A stretch of DNA of 64,000 bases from Hahella sp. (GTDB lineage Bacteria > Pseudomonadota > Gammaproteobacteria > Pseudomonadales > Oleiphilaceae): positions 45,740 through 109,739 of the forward strand of contig JANQMN010000149.1 of NCBI GenBank assembly GCA_028280065.1. The letters run 5' to 3'. Positions 46,953 through 56,664 of the stretch are shown here, piece after piece. Below the pieces are notes generated by a model that was given only the letters and a program-made list of their open reading frames with translations, was not told where the DNA came from and made no database searches. The position numbers were made by a program, and so were the translations under genes. The stretch's first letter is position 1. The number at the start of each line of letters is the position of its first letter.

Positions 46953-48824
46953 TTATGCCCACCGTCCGCGCAGTTGCTTAACCTTTAATTCCAAACCGGC
47001 TGCGTTAACAGAATCCGGATTCCAAATCGAATCTGCCTGCAGCTCGACTTTGGACCAAAAACGTTGCGGCAACTTAGCCAACGCCATGCCATCTTTGTGG
47101 CTGAAAAAAGATCCCCACAAGCCTTTGAGCGCCATCGGTACCACAGGAACAGGATTACGCGCAATAATGGTTTCAATGCCTTTCCTAAAACTATCGATCT
47201 CGCCAGTTTTGGTTAACCGCCCTTCCGGAAAAATACAGACGAGTTCGCCATTTGCTAACGCCTCATCAATGGCCGCAAAGGCAGCGTGATATACAGCCGG
47301 ATCGCGTTTTTCGGATGTAATTGGAATAGTTTTAGCCAGTCTAAAAAACCACTTCAATCCCGGCATTTCGGAGATACCCTTATCCATCACAAATCGAACA
47401 GGCCGGCGCACAGCACCTCCGATTAATAAAGCATCGACATAACTCACATGATTGCACACTAGAACGGCAGGCCCCTCTTCCGGAATATTTTCCAGCCCGA
47501 CGTGCTTCACCCGGTACATGCTATGGCTCAGTATCCAAATACAGAACCGTAAGACAAATTCGGGAACCTGTTGGAACACATAGAGCGCGACTACACCATT
47601 CATAATGGCTAATACAAAGAAGTATTCCGGGATTGAAAGCTTGAAAACAGACAGTAATAGAATCGCTGCAATAGCACTTGCCACCATAAACACCGCATTC
47701 ATCACATTGTTAAGGGCAATCACCTGAGCTCTGTTTTCGTCGTCCGAGCGCTCCTGAATCACCGCATACAAGGGCACAATATAAAATCCGCCAAATATGC
47801 CGATCATTAACAAATCGAACAACACCCAATAGTTATTGGAATCTGCTAGAAAAGTTACTAGATCTCGCTCAACCTGGCCTTGAATGGTTGGTGTTGAAAA
47901 ATAGAGATCAATACCAAAGATCGTTAACCCTAATGACCCAATGGGCACCAACCCCAACTCCACCTTGCCTTCGGATAACTTTGAACAAAGCAAGGAACCG
48001 ACAGCAATCCCAACGCTGAATAAAGTCAACAGCCCAGTCGCAACGACTGGATTACCCAACAGAAAATCCTTGGTAAACAAATTGAACTGGGTTAGATAGC
48101 TGGCGCCCAAAAACCAAAACCAACTTATCGCCATGATTGAAAGGAAAACTGCTCGATTGTCCTTAGTATCCCTAATTGTCTGCAGAATCTCAGTTGCCGG
48201 ATTAAAGTTGATCTTCAACTCAGGGTTCGGGGCCGGAGCATCCGGAATGGCGCGGCTGCTTATATAACCAAGTGCCGCACACAAGATTACGCCTCCGCCG
48301 ATCAGCCAGCTTCCTCCGGACATGGTAAAAAACACGCCGGCGAGAATCGTTCCGAACAAGATGGCGAGGAATGTCCCCATCTCCACCAGTGCATTGCCCG
48401 CAAGTAGTTCATTTGGCCGTAAATGTTGCGGCAGAATGGAGTATTTGACCGGCCCGAACATGGCGGATTGAACGCCCATTAGAAACAAGATTCCCAGAAG
48501 TAAAAGTTCCGATTGGATAATCAAGGCAAAAGCGCCAAGACTCATCAGCCCGATCTCAGCCACCTTTATCCGTCGGATTAATCGGCTTTTTTCATATTTG
48601 TCTGCAAGCTGGCCGGCCAAAGGTGAAAAAATAAAGAACGGCAGGATAAACAACCCCGCGGCAAGATTGATCAATAGTTCGTTCTGAGAAGAGATAACGA
48701 CATAGGTGAACAACAATAAAATGCCTTGCTTGAACAAATTATCATTAAAGGCTCCAAACGCCTGGGTAACGAAATAGGGTAAAAATCGGCGTTTGTTTAA
48801 AAGGCTAAAAACTCCATCAGACAT
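46953..48824 (-). CDS. MFS transporter-PlsC acyltransferase fusion (LplT-like plus PlsC)
   Basis: 623 residues. Residues 1-415 form a 12-helix MFS domain similar to the lysophospholipid flippase LplT (start KRRFLPYFVTQAFGAFNDNLFK). Residues about 430-620 are a PlsC domain with NHVSYVD and FPEGRLTKTG. In E. coli LplT is separate and the acyltransferase is fused to an acyl-ACP ligase (Aas); here the ligase part is absent. The protein may import lysophospholipids and reacylate them at the inner membrane. Confidence 0.9.
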   Translation of the reverse strand: MSDGVFSLLNKRRFLPYFVTQAFGAFNDNLFKQGILLLFTYVVISSQNELLINLAAGLFILPFFIFSPLAGQLADKYEKSRLIRRIKVAEIGLMSLGAFALIIQSELLLLGILFLMGVQSAMFGPVKYSILPQHLRPNELLAGNALVEMGTFLAILFGTILAGVFFTMSGGSWLIGGGVILCAALGYISSRAIPDAPAPNPELKINFNPATEILQTIRDTKDNRAVFLSIMAISWFWFLGASYLTQFNLFTKDFLLGNPVVATGLLTLFSVGIAVGSLLCSKLSEGKVELGLVPIGSLGLTIFGIDLYFSTPTIQGQVERDLVTFLADSNNYWVLFDLLMIGIFGGFYIVPLYAVIQERSDDENRAQVIALNNVMNAVFMVASAIAAILLLSVFKLSIPEYFFVLAIMNGVVALYVFQQVPEFVLRFCIWILSHSMYRVKHVGLENIPEEGPAVLVCNHVSYVDALLIGGAVRRPVRFVMDKGISEMPGLKWFFRLAKTIPITSEKRDPAVYHAAFAAIDEALANGELVCIFPEGRLTKTGEIDSFRKGIETIIARNPVPVVPMALKGLWGSFFSHKDGMALAKLPQRFWSKVELQADSIWNPDSVNAAGLELKVKQLRGRWA

Positions 48825-49076
48825 TGTTTTGCGCTCGCAACTTTGTGTTAAAGGTCGCCACTACGGGCTAGTACTGACCACTGTTGAACTTAATAGATTG
48901 AATTCAGTTTAAGCAGGCAACAAAGAATATGCTATTTACTTGTCATTTTGGTTATGCTGAAGGTACTGTGAGTAGCGTATTAAGTTACCCGCCTACAAAG
49001 AAATTTCCACGAAGGTTTCTTCAAAAAGTAGTCGCTACTCTGCTTGGATACCCACTTAAAAACTGAGAACAACGCT

Positions 49077-49361
49077 ATGGCCAATATTACTTATCAAATT
49101 GACGGACAAGATCAAACTGCGGAAGAATTCAGAGCCGCTCCAGACCGGGTTGAAGCCGAAAATCACCTGGTAAACGCTTACCTAGGTTTCATTGGCGATC
49201 TTGTCTGCGACACTCACGCAACTAAGGCAGGATTCTTATTAAACTACGTCTCGGAAACTGGTGAATGCAAAATTCAAACATCCGCCTGTTGCCCTGAGTT
49301 CGACGTATTACTCAACAATACGCTGCTACAGAAAATTGCCGAGAGCGACCCTGATAGCTAG
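49077..49361 (+). CDS. small hypothetical protein, 94 residues
   Basis: Start ATG 49077 with TGAGAA about 7 bases upstream; an in-frame TTG at 49044 is less likely. Acidic, soluble, with four Cys, two of them adjacent (SACCPEF). Not recognised. It stands alone just before the tRNA genes. Confidence 0.6.
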   Translation: MANITYQIDGQDQTAEEFRAAPDRVEAENHLVNAYLGFIGDLVCDTHATKAGFLLNYVSETGECKIQTSACCPEFDVLLNNTLLQKIAESDPDS

Positions 49362-49437
49362 CCCGCCCTAGGCTTTTCGAGAAGATTGGAAATAGCGGTT
49401 GCACTTACAATAGCTTCAGGTAACAATTGGCAGCACT

Positions 49438-49514
49438 GGGTCTGTAGCTCAACTGGATAGAGCATCGGCCTTCGAAGCCGGTGGTTGCAGGTTCGAGTCC
49501 TGCCAGGCCCGCCA
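49438..49514 (+). tRNA. tRNA-Arg (anticodon UCG)
   Basis: 77 bases with all stems: acceptor GGGTCTG/CAGGCCC, D stem GCTC/GAGC, anticodon stem TCGGC/GCCGG with loop CTTCGAA (anticodon TCG), T stem GCAGG/CCTGC with TTCGAGT loop, encoded CCA. Reads CGA. Confidence 0.95.
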
Positions 49515-49550
49515 GTAATTACATCTCACATTTGCTATAAGCCTAACATT

Positions 49551-49627
<77 letters not shown>

Positions 49628-49657
49628 AGTTTGTTGGTGAAGTAAATGCCCAAAGCG

Positions 49658-50749
49658 CTAAGAACCACCCTGATAGGCCAACTCAATTTCCTGAATCATT
49701 CCTTCCACAACTTCATAACTCGGTGGTTCAATAACATTAAAGATCGTTTCCGGCAAATCGACGCCTAAGCCATGGGTAAATTGATTGAAGTAGGCACGAT
49801 TGTCGTTTCTAAAGCCATGCTCGATGGCAAGTTGCTTCAGCATTTCGTCTGCCTCCAATAATTCCCCCAGTTTCTTACCGTTCTCCGTCAGGCCGATAAA
49901 GATGTGTTTGGTAAAGATTGTAGGCTCCGGATACATCAGAACCGCATCATCGGGAATACCACCCTCGCTCGGCGTGGCGGCGTGAATGAACTGAGATTCA
50001 TAGGCGACGACCATCGGAGTTTTTCCCATCCCCATTAGCAAATAGTCGTCAAATGGCGTTTGTGATGAAGACTCCAAATAGCCCTGGCGCATAAAAATCC
50101 CCTTTAAAAAGGGCATCAGGGGAGCAAAGTCGGATTCATTTTTAACGATGCGATTGTCGTTGGCAACGTAACTCATTAAAGCGAGGTACATTGCGGCGGA
50201 GTTAGATTTTCGAACGTCGGTCGATGTCAGCAACACCATTTTATTGACGGGATAACCGGCATTGTTCTCTAGTGCACTCCATCTGGTATCGGAATCAATG
50301 AGTTTACGATAGGCCAGAGTGTCAAATCCGATATAGCCGTTTTTCTGTGCGGCAATTCCATTAGCGGTTAGGACATTGACAATGGGTTGCCAAGTTGCGA
50401 TGACTATCGGCGTGAAAAAAACCTGGTAGGACTTACTGGATCTCACCGTCCTCCTGATTTTTTCTGCGGCAGGTATTCCTGCAGGGAAAGCGAAATCATA
50501 ATTGGAAAGATCAAATGCAGTAGCGATTTGCCTGGAGCCGGCTTTATGAATATCGACCGCGAATCCTCTTTCGGCCAACGCTTCTATCACCCGTGTATCC
50601 TTAAAAAACGGAATTTTTTCAGATCCGGAAAGCCCTGATACGGTGATCAGCCTGTTCCTTTTAAAGCTGTCCGACGCGGACATATAAATGCCCACGCCAA
50701 CGGCTAGGGCAAGCACAAGGGCTAACAATGGCCCGACAAAACGATTCAT
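49658..50749 (-). CDS. membrane-anchored periplasmic binding-protein-like protein
   Basis: 363 residues. N-terminal membrane anchor or uncleaved signal (about 5-25, [16 protein letters not shown]) and a body that resembles the type 2 periplasmic binding fold: [10 protein letters not shown] at the start, a '[16 protein letters not shown]' strand-turn, and [15 protein letters not shown] near the C-terminus. Related proteins are annotated as extracellular solute-binding, but I cannot name the family or ligand. No transporter or signalling gene is next to it; the tRNA genes end 30 bases away on the opposite strand. Confidence 0.65.
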   Translation of the reverse strand: MNRFVGPLLALVLALAVGVGIYMSASDSFKRNRLITVSGLSGSEKIPFFKDTRVIEALAERGFAVDIHKAGSRQIATAFDLSNYDFAFPAGIPAAEKIRRTVRSSKSYQVFFTPIVIATWQPIVNVLTANGIAAQKNGYIGFDTLAYRKLIDSDTRWSALENNAGYPVNKMVLLTSTDVRKSNSAAMYLALMSYVANDNRIVKNESDFAPLMPFLKGIFMRQGYLESSSQTPFDDYLLMGMGKTPMVVAYESQFIHAATPSEGGIPDDAVLMYPEPTIFTKHIFIGLTENGKKLGELLEADEMLKQLAIEHGFRNDNRAYFNQFTHGLGVDLPETIFNVIEPPSYEVVEGMIQEIELAYQGGS

Positions 50750-51073
50750 AGACTAGTCCTAATATCCTGCATTCATGGGACTGACAGTAATGGCACAAGG
50801 GCTACTCTGACGGAAATACCGCATTTAGTAAATGCCCTACGCTTGTGCGAGATATCTCACAACAGAATGCGCAACATTCCTATAGTTAACTACAGCCTGT
50901 TACGTTAAAGTGTCGGCCATAGGGATAAGGTCGATGACAAAGGGACTTGCGAACACGCAAACACACCCTCCAGCTGCATAGTCAGTAGTCTATAAGAACT
51001 TATTAGCCCTCTAGAACGGAACCGGGTTTTCCAGCACTTCCCGGCTTTAAAGATTTACCCGAATTTAGGACTA
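50750..51073. other. intergenic with a short palindrome
   Basis: 324 bases between divergent genes. GCATTT-AGT-AAATGC at 50821-50835 is a perfect 6-base inverted repeat with a 3-base centre and may be an operator. No coding frame seen. Confidence 0.45.
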
Positions 51074-51703
51074 ATGATGAGAATTACCTTACTATTAATT
51101 GGCGCTCTGCTCGTCGGATGTGCAGGCGTCTCGCCAAAATTACCGACAAAACCACCGGTTGCCGAATGGTATCCCCTGATCGGCGTCGATCATGATCTTC
51201 TGCCTAAGGAAGTCACTTCCAGACTGCAAATGGCAGGATTCAATATTTCCAAACGCAACTATGATTACTTCGAGTTCAGCCACAAAACCACAGGTCAAAA
51301 GGTGACGCTAACACTGAACTCCTCAAACCTGGTAGTGACGGTGTACGATTCACCACATGCGGAACAAAGTCCTACAGTAGTCAAAAATCAGATAGCCGCT
51401 GGACTGGACTTCAAAACCCTGCCAAAACCACCGGCAGATCCGACGCTACTCACCTGCCAAGTTGCCGAGGCCAAGGGGTTGAATGTTCGCAATCAGGAAG
51501 GTAATCGAATTGCCTCATTATCCTATGGGAGTCAAATTAAAAACTGCTTCCCTCTAGCTCCCCACCAGCTTCCGCTCGCTTTTTTGGAAGATGACACTTC
51601 TTCAAGATATGTATGGGGACAAGGAAATTATCAAGGTCAACCCGTTTTGTTTGCCTGGAATTATGTTACAGCCTGCCCGGAGAATCAGCCATGCGTAAAA
51701 TAA
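51074..51703 (+). CDS. lipoprotein with C-terminal SH3-like region
   Basis: 209 residues. Lipobox LVGC with Cys at about 16 after a hydrophobic signal, so a membrane lipoprotein. The C-terminal part (about 130-205: LTCQVAEAKGLNVRNQEGN, NYQGQPVLFAWNYV) looks like a bacterial SH3 domain with paired Cys. It overlaps the start of the DUF1329 gene by 13 bases, so the two are translated together. Function unknown. Confidence 0.8.
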   Translation: MMRITLLLIGALLVGCAGVSPKLPTKPPVAEWYPLIGVDHDLLPKEVTSRLQMAGFNISKRNYDYFEFSHKTTGQKVTLTLNSSNLVVTVYDSPHAEQSPTVVKNQIAAGLDFKTLPKPPADPTLLTCQVAEAKGLNVRNQEGNRIASLSYGSQIKNCFPLAPHQLPLAFLEDDTSSRYVWGQGNYQGQPVLFAWNYVTACPENQPCVK

Positions 51704-53043
51704 TCTTAACGGTATGCTTGCTGGCTGCCAGTCACTCTATGGCAACCGAACAAATCACCAGCGAGTCTCGATTGACCCCAGTAGGCGCCGAACGCAGTGC
51801 TAATGCTGACGGCACCATCCCAGAGTGGACCGGCGGGCTGCAGTTGAACGCCGAGCAGGATTATTCGGACGGCAGACCCCAGGGCAACCCGTTTTCGGCA
51901 GAAATACCCTATCTGACGATAACAGCTTCAACTGCAGACCGGCATGTGGAAAAGTTATCCCTAGGTCAACTGGCACTGCTGAAAACCTATCCTGAAAGCT
52001 ACAAAATCAATGTGTATCCCACCCATAGGACTTTTGCCAACAGTCCGGAGGTGTACCAGGCCGCTCAAGCAAACCGTGAAAATGCCAGGTTACAGGACAA
52101 TGGCAACGGCGTTGTGGGTTATTCCAAGGCTTACCCCTTTCCGGAGCTGACAGGCAGCAACGCGGAGCAAGCGGTGCAAGTTATGTGGAATCACATGTTG
52201 CGCTGGCGGTCCGGGGCCTTTAAACGCAATATCGTGCAAGTCACGCCTACACAAAGCGGTCAATTTATTCCGGTTAAACTCTCTGAACGGTTTGCTTTCC
52301 GAGATTCATTGGCAGACTCAAGAGAGTTCTTGAAGTCAGATATCTACCTGTTTTTTAAACAGGAAGTGTCCTCTCCGGTCAATATGGCCGGTAATATTCT
52401 GTTAGTGCATGAGACAGTTAATCAGGTCAAAGATCCCCGTCGCGCCTGGTTTTATCAGCGCGATCAACGCCGGGTCAAACGCTCTCCTACTGTGGCTTAC
52501 GACAGCCCGGGAACCGCCGCAGATGGTTTACGCACAAACGATAATTTCGATATGTTTAACGGCGCACCGGATAAATATCAGTGGCAGCTATTAGGGAAAA
52601 GAGAAGTTTATATCCCCTACAACAATCTTGAATTAACCTCACCGGAACACCGTTACCGCGATATCATAGGCGTTCGGCATGTGAATCCCGAACTGCTTCG
52701 CTATGAATTACATCGGGTCTGGGTTGTGGAAGCAAAGCTAAAAGCCAATGAAGATCATATCTACCAAAAAAGAATATTTTATGTGGATGAGGACAGTTGG
52801 CAGATTGCCTTGATCGACCATTACAATGCCGCAGGCGAACTTTGGCGGGTATCCGAAGGATACCATTTTCAACACCCGCAAGAGCAGGTGTCCATGCTGG
52901 CGGCTCAAGCGATTTACGACCTGCTTTCAGGACGTTATCTTGTAAACGGCTTAACCAATGAAGAATCCGTCGCTTTCGAATGGCAGGTAGCATCGGCGAG
53001 TCAGGACTTTATGCCGGCGGCGTTGCGTAGAGAAGGTCATTAG
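51691..53043 (+). CDS. DUF1329 outer-membrane-associated protein
   Basis: 450 residues from ATG 51691, with GGAGA about 8 bases upstream. Signal peptide about 1-19 (SMA-TE). The N-terminal block LTPVGAERSANADGTIPEWTGG is the DUF1329 signature; the body is LolA-like in predicted fold. In pseudomonads DUF1329 genes usually accompany DUF1302 and RND exporter genes thought to carry lipid-like compounds; none are here. Instead it overlaps a lipoprotein gene. Confidence 0.88.
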   Translation: MRKIILTVCLLAASHSMATEQITSESRLTPVGAERSANADGTIPEWTGGLQLNAEQDYSDGRPQGNPFSAEIPYLTITASTADRHVEKLSLGQLALLKTYPESYKINVYPTHRTFANSPEVYQAAQANRENARLQDNGNGVVGYSKAYPFPELTGSNAEQAVQVMWNHMLRWRSGAFKRNIVQVTPTQSGQFIPVKLSERFAFRDSLADSREFLKSDIYLFFKQEVSSPVNMAGNILLVHETVNQVKDPRRAWFYQRDQRRVKRSPTVAYDSPGTAADGLRTNDNFDMFNGAPDKYQWQLLGKREVYIPYNNLELTSPEHRYRDIIGVRHVNPELLRYELHRVWVVEAKLKANEDHIYQKRIFYVDEDSWQIALIDHYNAAGELWRVSEGYHFQHPQEQVSMLAAQAIYDLLSGRYLVNGLTNEESVAFEWQVASASQDFMPAALRREGH

Positions 53044-53181
53044 GTCGCTTTAACCGGTGAATATCACGCCCTGATAGAAACTTCCCGGTTTATACGCAGT
53101 TATTCTATTAGGGTGCAATCGCTAACCAAATCGAAGGCTTTCAGATCTTTCTTTTCCTACATGTAGCCTAGTCTAATCAGC

Positions 53182-54183
53182 TTATCTGACCGGCAGACTT
53201 AACGGTGGCTCCCCGACTTCGGCAAGTTGCTCCCGCAACTCGAGAATGTGCTCCCCCCAAAAACGCTCCGTATTAAACCAGGGAAACGAGCGCGGGAAAG
53301 CGGGGTCATCCCAGCGCCTGGCTAACCAGCCGCAATAATTGATGATGCGTAAGGAACGGAGACCTTCTATCCATGCCAGTTGCGGGACAGGAAAATCAAA
53401 AAATTCTTCATAGCCTTCAACAATCTCATTGAGTTGCCGGGTGCGTTGCGCTCGATCACCGGATAGAAGCATCCAGATATCTTGCACTGCTGGTGCCATG
53501 CGGGCATCATCGAAGTCGACAAAATGCACAGACTCATCACGCCATAACATATTGCCGATATGGCAATCACCATGGGTTCGGATCATAGCTTTGGAAAAGC
53601 GATTTCCAAACTGCTCTCTAATGACCGCTAACAGGTCATTAGTCAATGTTGCATAGGATTCCTGCAAGCCATTAGGGATAAACTTGTCCAGGAGAAAACT
53701 GACGTTCTCGTCTCCATACGATTCGACGTCCAGGGTCGGACGATAATTAAAGGTACGAGTTGCGGCAACGGCGTGTATTCGGCCTATTAATCGTCCTAGG
53801 ACAAACAGGTTATCGAGTTGGTCCAGCTCAGGCGCATGCCCACCTTTTCGGGAATATAAAGCAAACCAAAAATCTCCCGACTGACAGAGGCTGGTCCCAT
53901 CAGCGTTACGGATGGGCGTCACCACCGGCAACTCATGAGAGGCCAACTCGAAGGTAAAGTCATGCTCTTCGAGAATTTGCTCGGCATTCCATCGCTGCGG
54001 CCGATAAAATTTGGCGACTAACGGTTCCGCGTCTTCGATTCCAACCTGATAGACCCGATTCTCGTAACTATTCAGTGGAAAAATTCGGCCATCACACAGA
54101 TACCCTTCTGCCTCAATCGCATTAAGGATAAATTCCGGGGTGAGGCAATCAAAGGGATGAGAAATATCACCATCTTCCTGCAT
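53182..54183 (-). CDS. srkA: stress response kinase A (YihE/SrkA)
   Basis: 333 residues of the APH/choline-kinase-like Ser/Thr kinase family. Catalytic loop THGDCHIGNM and metal-binding DFDD are present, and the N-terminal half has the RdoA-type FKFYRPxRW block (AKFYRPQRW). In E. coli SrkA counteracts MazEF-driven and envelope-stress death. A possible 19-codon leader frame ends 8 bases upstream. Confidence 0.93.
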   Translation of the reverse strand: MQEDGDISHPFDCLTPEFILNAIEAEGYLCDGRIFPLNSYENRVYQVGIEDAEPLVAKFYRPQRWNAEQILEEHDFTFELASHELPVVTPIRNADGTSLCQSGDFWFALYSRKGGHAPELDQLDNLFVLGRLIGRIHAVAATRTFNYRPTLDVESYGDENVSFLLDKFIPNGLQESYATLTNDLLAVIREQFGNRFSKAMIRTHGDCHIGNMLWRDESVHFVDFDDARMAPAVQDIWMLLSGDRAQRTRQLNEIVEGYEEFFDFPVPQLAWIEGLRSLRIINYCGWLARRWDDPAFPRSFPWFNTERFWGEHILELREQLAEVGEPPLSLPVR

Positions 54184-54191
54184 AGAAATGT

Positions 54192-54251
54192 CTACTTATG
54201 GGCGATAGGTTTGTCAGTAAATAGGTAGTCTTTAAGTTCTTCGTTCGCCAT
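54192..54251 (-). CDS. possible 19-residue leader peptide upstream of srkA
   Basis: ATG 54251 with AGGAG 8 bases upstream, coding MANEELKDYLFTDKPIAHK, stop TAG 8 bases before the srkA ATG. The strong ribosome-binding site and spacing suggest it is translated and may couple to srkA; no relative is known to me. Confidence 0.35.
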   Translation of the reverse strand: MANEELKDYLFTDKPIAHK

Positions 54252-54423
54252 TAGGCCGTCTCCTATTTTTTGCTGTATCAGTGTATTCAAAGTGGTACGA
54301 CTAGTGTAGCCGATTCGTTCCGTATGCCAACAGCAGCAATCCTTACGACTAATTTTAATGACGTAATGAGGAAATTTGGTAGACTTGCGGAATTCCAACC
54401 AAACACTCTAGCAGGTAGCGCAA

Positions 54424-55500
54424 ATGCGGATATTACTGGTCAAACTGACCTCCATGGGCGACCTTATACACGCATTACCGGCATTAACTGATGCGCTGTC
54501 TATTAATCCGAACTTAAAAGTAGACTGGGTTGTGGACGAAGCTTTTCATGAGGTCCCTCTTTGGCACCCCGCCGTCGACAAGATTATAAAAAGCGCTCAC
54601 CGCCGCTGGAAAAAGGACTTGGCTAAGGCCTGGCGGCAAGGGGAGTTGCATAGATTTTACCGGGAATTGCGAGCCGAACGCTATGACATGGTAGTCGATG
54701 CGCAAAACAATCTGAAAAGCGCATTTGTTACCCGTTTAGCTTCAGCACACGCCCATGGCTTGGACAAAAAATCTGTCCGCGAGTCATTTTCCCATCTGGC
54801 ATATAAATATCGCTATCCCATTGCCCGAGACCAGCATGCAGTTGATAGATTGAGACACTATTTTTCGCAGCTTTTTCGTTATCCTTTGGCAGAAGACGCG
54901 TTGCCGGACTATGGCATCCAAAGAAACAAGCTAGCGCGACCGGAACTACCGATTCCCGGCAATTATTTGGTATTCGTTCACTTGGCCAGTTGGCCGACCA
55001 AACTCTGGCCTTTCGATCACTGGCAACAGCTAATCAACTTGGCTATCAGTGCCGGGTACGAAATATTGTTACCGTCCGGTAGCAATGAAGAATTGGAGCG
55101 CAGTAAAGCATTGGCCAATGGCAATGCAAAAGTACACGCACTTCCACGCTTGCCGCTTTCCCAGGTTGCCTGGCTAATGGCGCACGCCAAAGGTGTGGTT
55201 AGTTGCGATACCGGCCTCTGTCACCTGGCCGCCGCCTTGGATATTCCGGCGGTTAGTTTCTATGGTCCTACCGATGTCAACCTCATAGGGGCAACGGGGA
55301 GAATGCAAATGCATATTGTCGCCCAGGAGTATTCCTGTGCACCTTGTTACAAGAGGCAGTGCAACTACAACCAAACCCTATCCGACGAAGCTTCTTGCAT
55401 GCGTTCCATGCGTCCGGATATTGCGTGGAACGAACTCAGCAATCTTTTGCAGAAAAAGAATCAGGCTACGTCCGAAATGCTGATCAGGTCTGGTGACTAG
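54424..55500 (+). CDS. waaC: lipopolysaccharide heptosyltransferase I
   Basis: 358 residues, glycosyltransferase family 9; adds the first heptose to Kdo2-lipid A at the cytoplasmic face. VKLTSMGDLIHALPAL at the N-terminus and GLCHLAAALDIPAVSFYGPTD in the C-terminal domain are diagnostic of WaaC. AGGTAG precedes the ATG. It is divergent from srkA. Confidence 0.94.
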   Translation: MRILLVKLTSMGDLIHALPALTDALSINPNLKVDWVVDEAFHEVPLWHPAVDKIIKSAHRRWKKDLAKAWRQGELHRFYRELRAERYDMVVDAQNNLKSAFVTRLASAHAHGLDKKSVRESFSHLAYKYRYPIARDQHAVDRLRHYFSQLFRYPLAEDALPDYGIQRNKLARPELPIPGNYLVFVHLASWPTKLWPFDHWQQLINLAISAGYEILLPSGSNEELERSKALANGNAKVHALPRLPLSQVAWLMAHAKGVVSCDTGLCHLAAALDIPAVSFYGPTDVNLIGATGRMQMHIVAQEYSCAPCYKRQCNYNQTLSDEASCMRSMRPDIAWNELSNLLQKKNQATSEMLIRSGD

Positions 55501-55522
55501 CGGTGCATCCTGTAATTAGCCA

Positions 55523-56470
55523 CTAGATGTTTTGGGCCGATGCCAAATCTATATTGTAGGTTTGGAGCTTCTGACGTTCGTAACGTAATGCCACTTTCGA
55601 TACTCTCCCGCCTTCTCCCGTAGTGAGCCAGCGTTTGATTCGCCCGGCATCACCAACCGGAGTACGCTTGCCATAAGAATCCAAGAGCACCATGGCAACT
55701 CGTCGACCGGAGATTTCAGTCAGCATAATCAAACACCTGCCGGCTTCGCTAAGGTAGCCGGTCTTGCTGAGGGCAATATCCCACTCACCCTTTCTCACCA
55801 GGGGGTTCGTATTACGATAATTGAGGTGATAGCGCGGATGACTGAAAGTTACGGTGCGCTTATCCGTGGTACTGTATTCTTGAATTAGCGCATATTTCAT
55901 AGCTGCTCGAGCCATTCTGACCAAATCCATGGCTGTCGACTGGTTTCCTGTGCTCAGACCCGTGGGATCAGTAAAGGTGGAGTTCGTCATCCCCAACTGC
56001 TTAGCCTTATCGTTCATGGCTTTGATAAAAGCGTTTACTCCCCCGGGATAATTTGCAGCAAGGACAAATGTGGCTAAATTCTCCGATGACATCAGGGAAA
56101 TTTGCAACATCTCGCCCCGCGCTAATTTAGAGCCAGGACGCAATCTTGAGTATGCGTTTTTCGAAGAACTGAATCCTTCGCGACTAATGGTTAGCTTTTC
56201 ATCCAGATCCTGTTTTCCATCCAACAGCACCATAGCCGACATAATCTTCGTGATCGAGGCGATTGGAACCACAATATCCGAGTGTTTCTGCAGCAAAGGC
56301 TTAGCGGTTTCAAGATCGATTACCGCAGCACTTAACGATGCCAAGCGGATATTATCGGGACTGAGATTGCCGGATTTGATGTTTTCTTGACCCGAACTTG
56401 CGGCGGCGACTGTCGAACAGATACTTGCCAGAATACACAACCATACAGGAATCCAACGTCTGGAAAGCAT
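55523..56470 (-). CDS. pbpG: D-alanyl-D-alanine endopeptidase (PBP7-like)
   Basis: 315 residues from ATG 56470 with GGAGGA directly upstream. Signal peptide about 1-24. Low-molecular-weight penicillin-binding protein motifs: SITK (72-75), SEN in LMSSENLAT, and KTG in SKTGYLSEAG. Cuts D-Ala-meso-DAP cross-links in periplasmic peptidoglycan. Monocistronic by layout. Confidence 0.93.
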   Translation of the reverse strand: MLSRRWIPVWLCILASICSTVAAASSGQENIKSGNLSPDNIRLASLSAAVIDLETAKPLLQKHSDIVVPIASITKIMSAMVLLDGKQDLDEKLTISREGFSSSKNAYSRLRPGSKLARGEMLQISLMSSENLATFVLAANYPGGVNAFIKAMNDKAKQLGMTNSTFTDPTGLSTGNQSTAMDLVRMARAAMKYALIQEYSTTDKRTVTFSHPRYHLNYRNTNPLVRKGEWDIALSKTGYLSEAGRCLIMLTEISGRRVAMVLLDSYGKRTPVGDAGRIKRWLTTGEGGRVSKVALRYERQKLQTYNIDLASAQNI

Positions 56471-56605
56471 CACTCCTCCAAGATAATTTAAGCAATTGCT
56501 TTGAGTTAGAGAAACTATCTAGATTGAGTATAGCTAATTTCTCATGTTTATTAGGTAACGATTTGTCAACCGAAGAGCGATTGTCAGAAGGAGCTGCAGC
56601 TTAGC

Positions 56606-56636
56606 AAAAAAAAGGTCCTGGAGATAATCCAGGACC
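56606..56636 (-). terminator. glcB terminator
   Basis: GGTCCTGGA (56614-56622) and TCCAGGACC (56628-56636) with a 5-base loop; the run of eight A at 56606-56613 is the U tract on the minus strand. Confidence 0.88.
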
Positions 56637-56664
56637 CGGTGATGAGTAAATTGTAATGTCGGCG

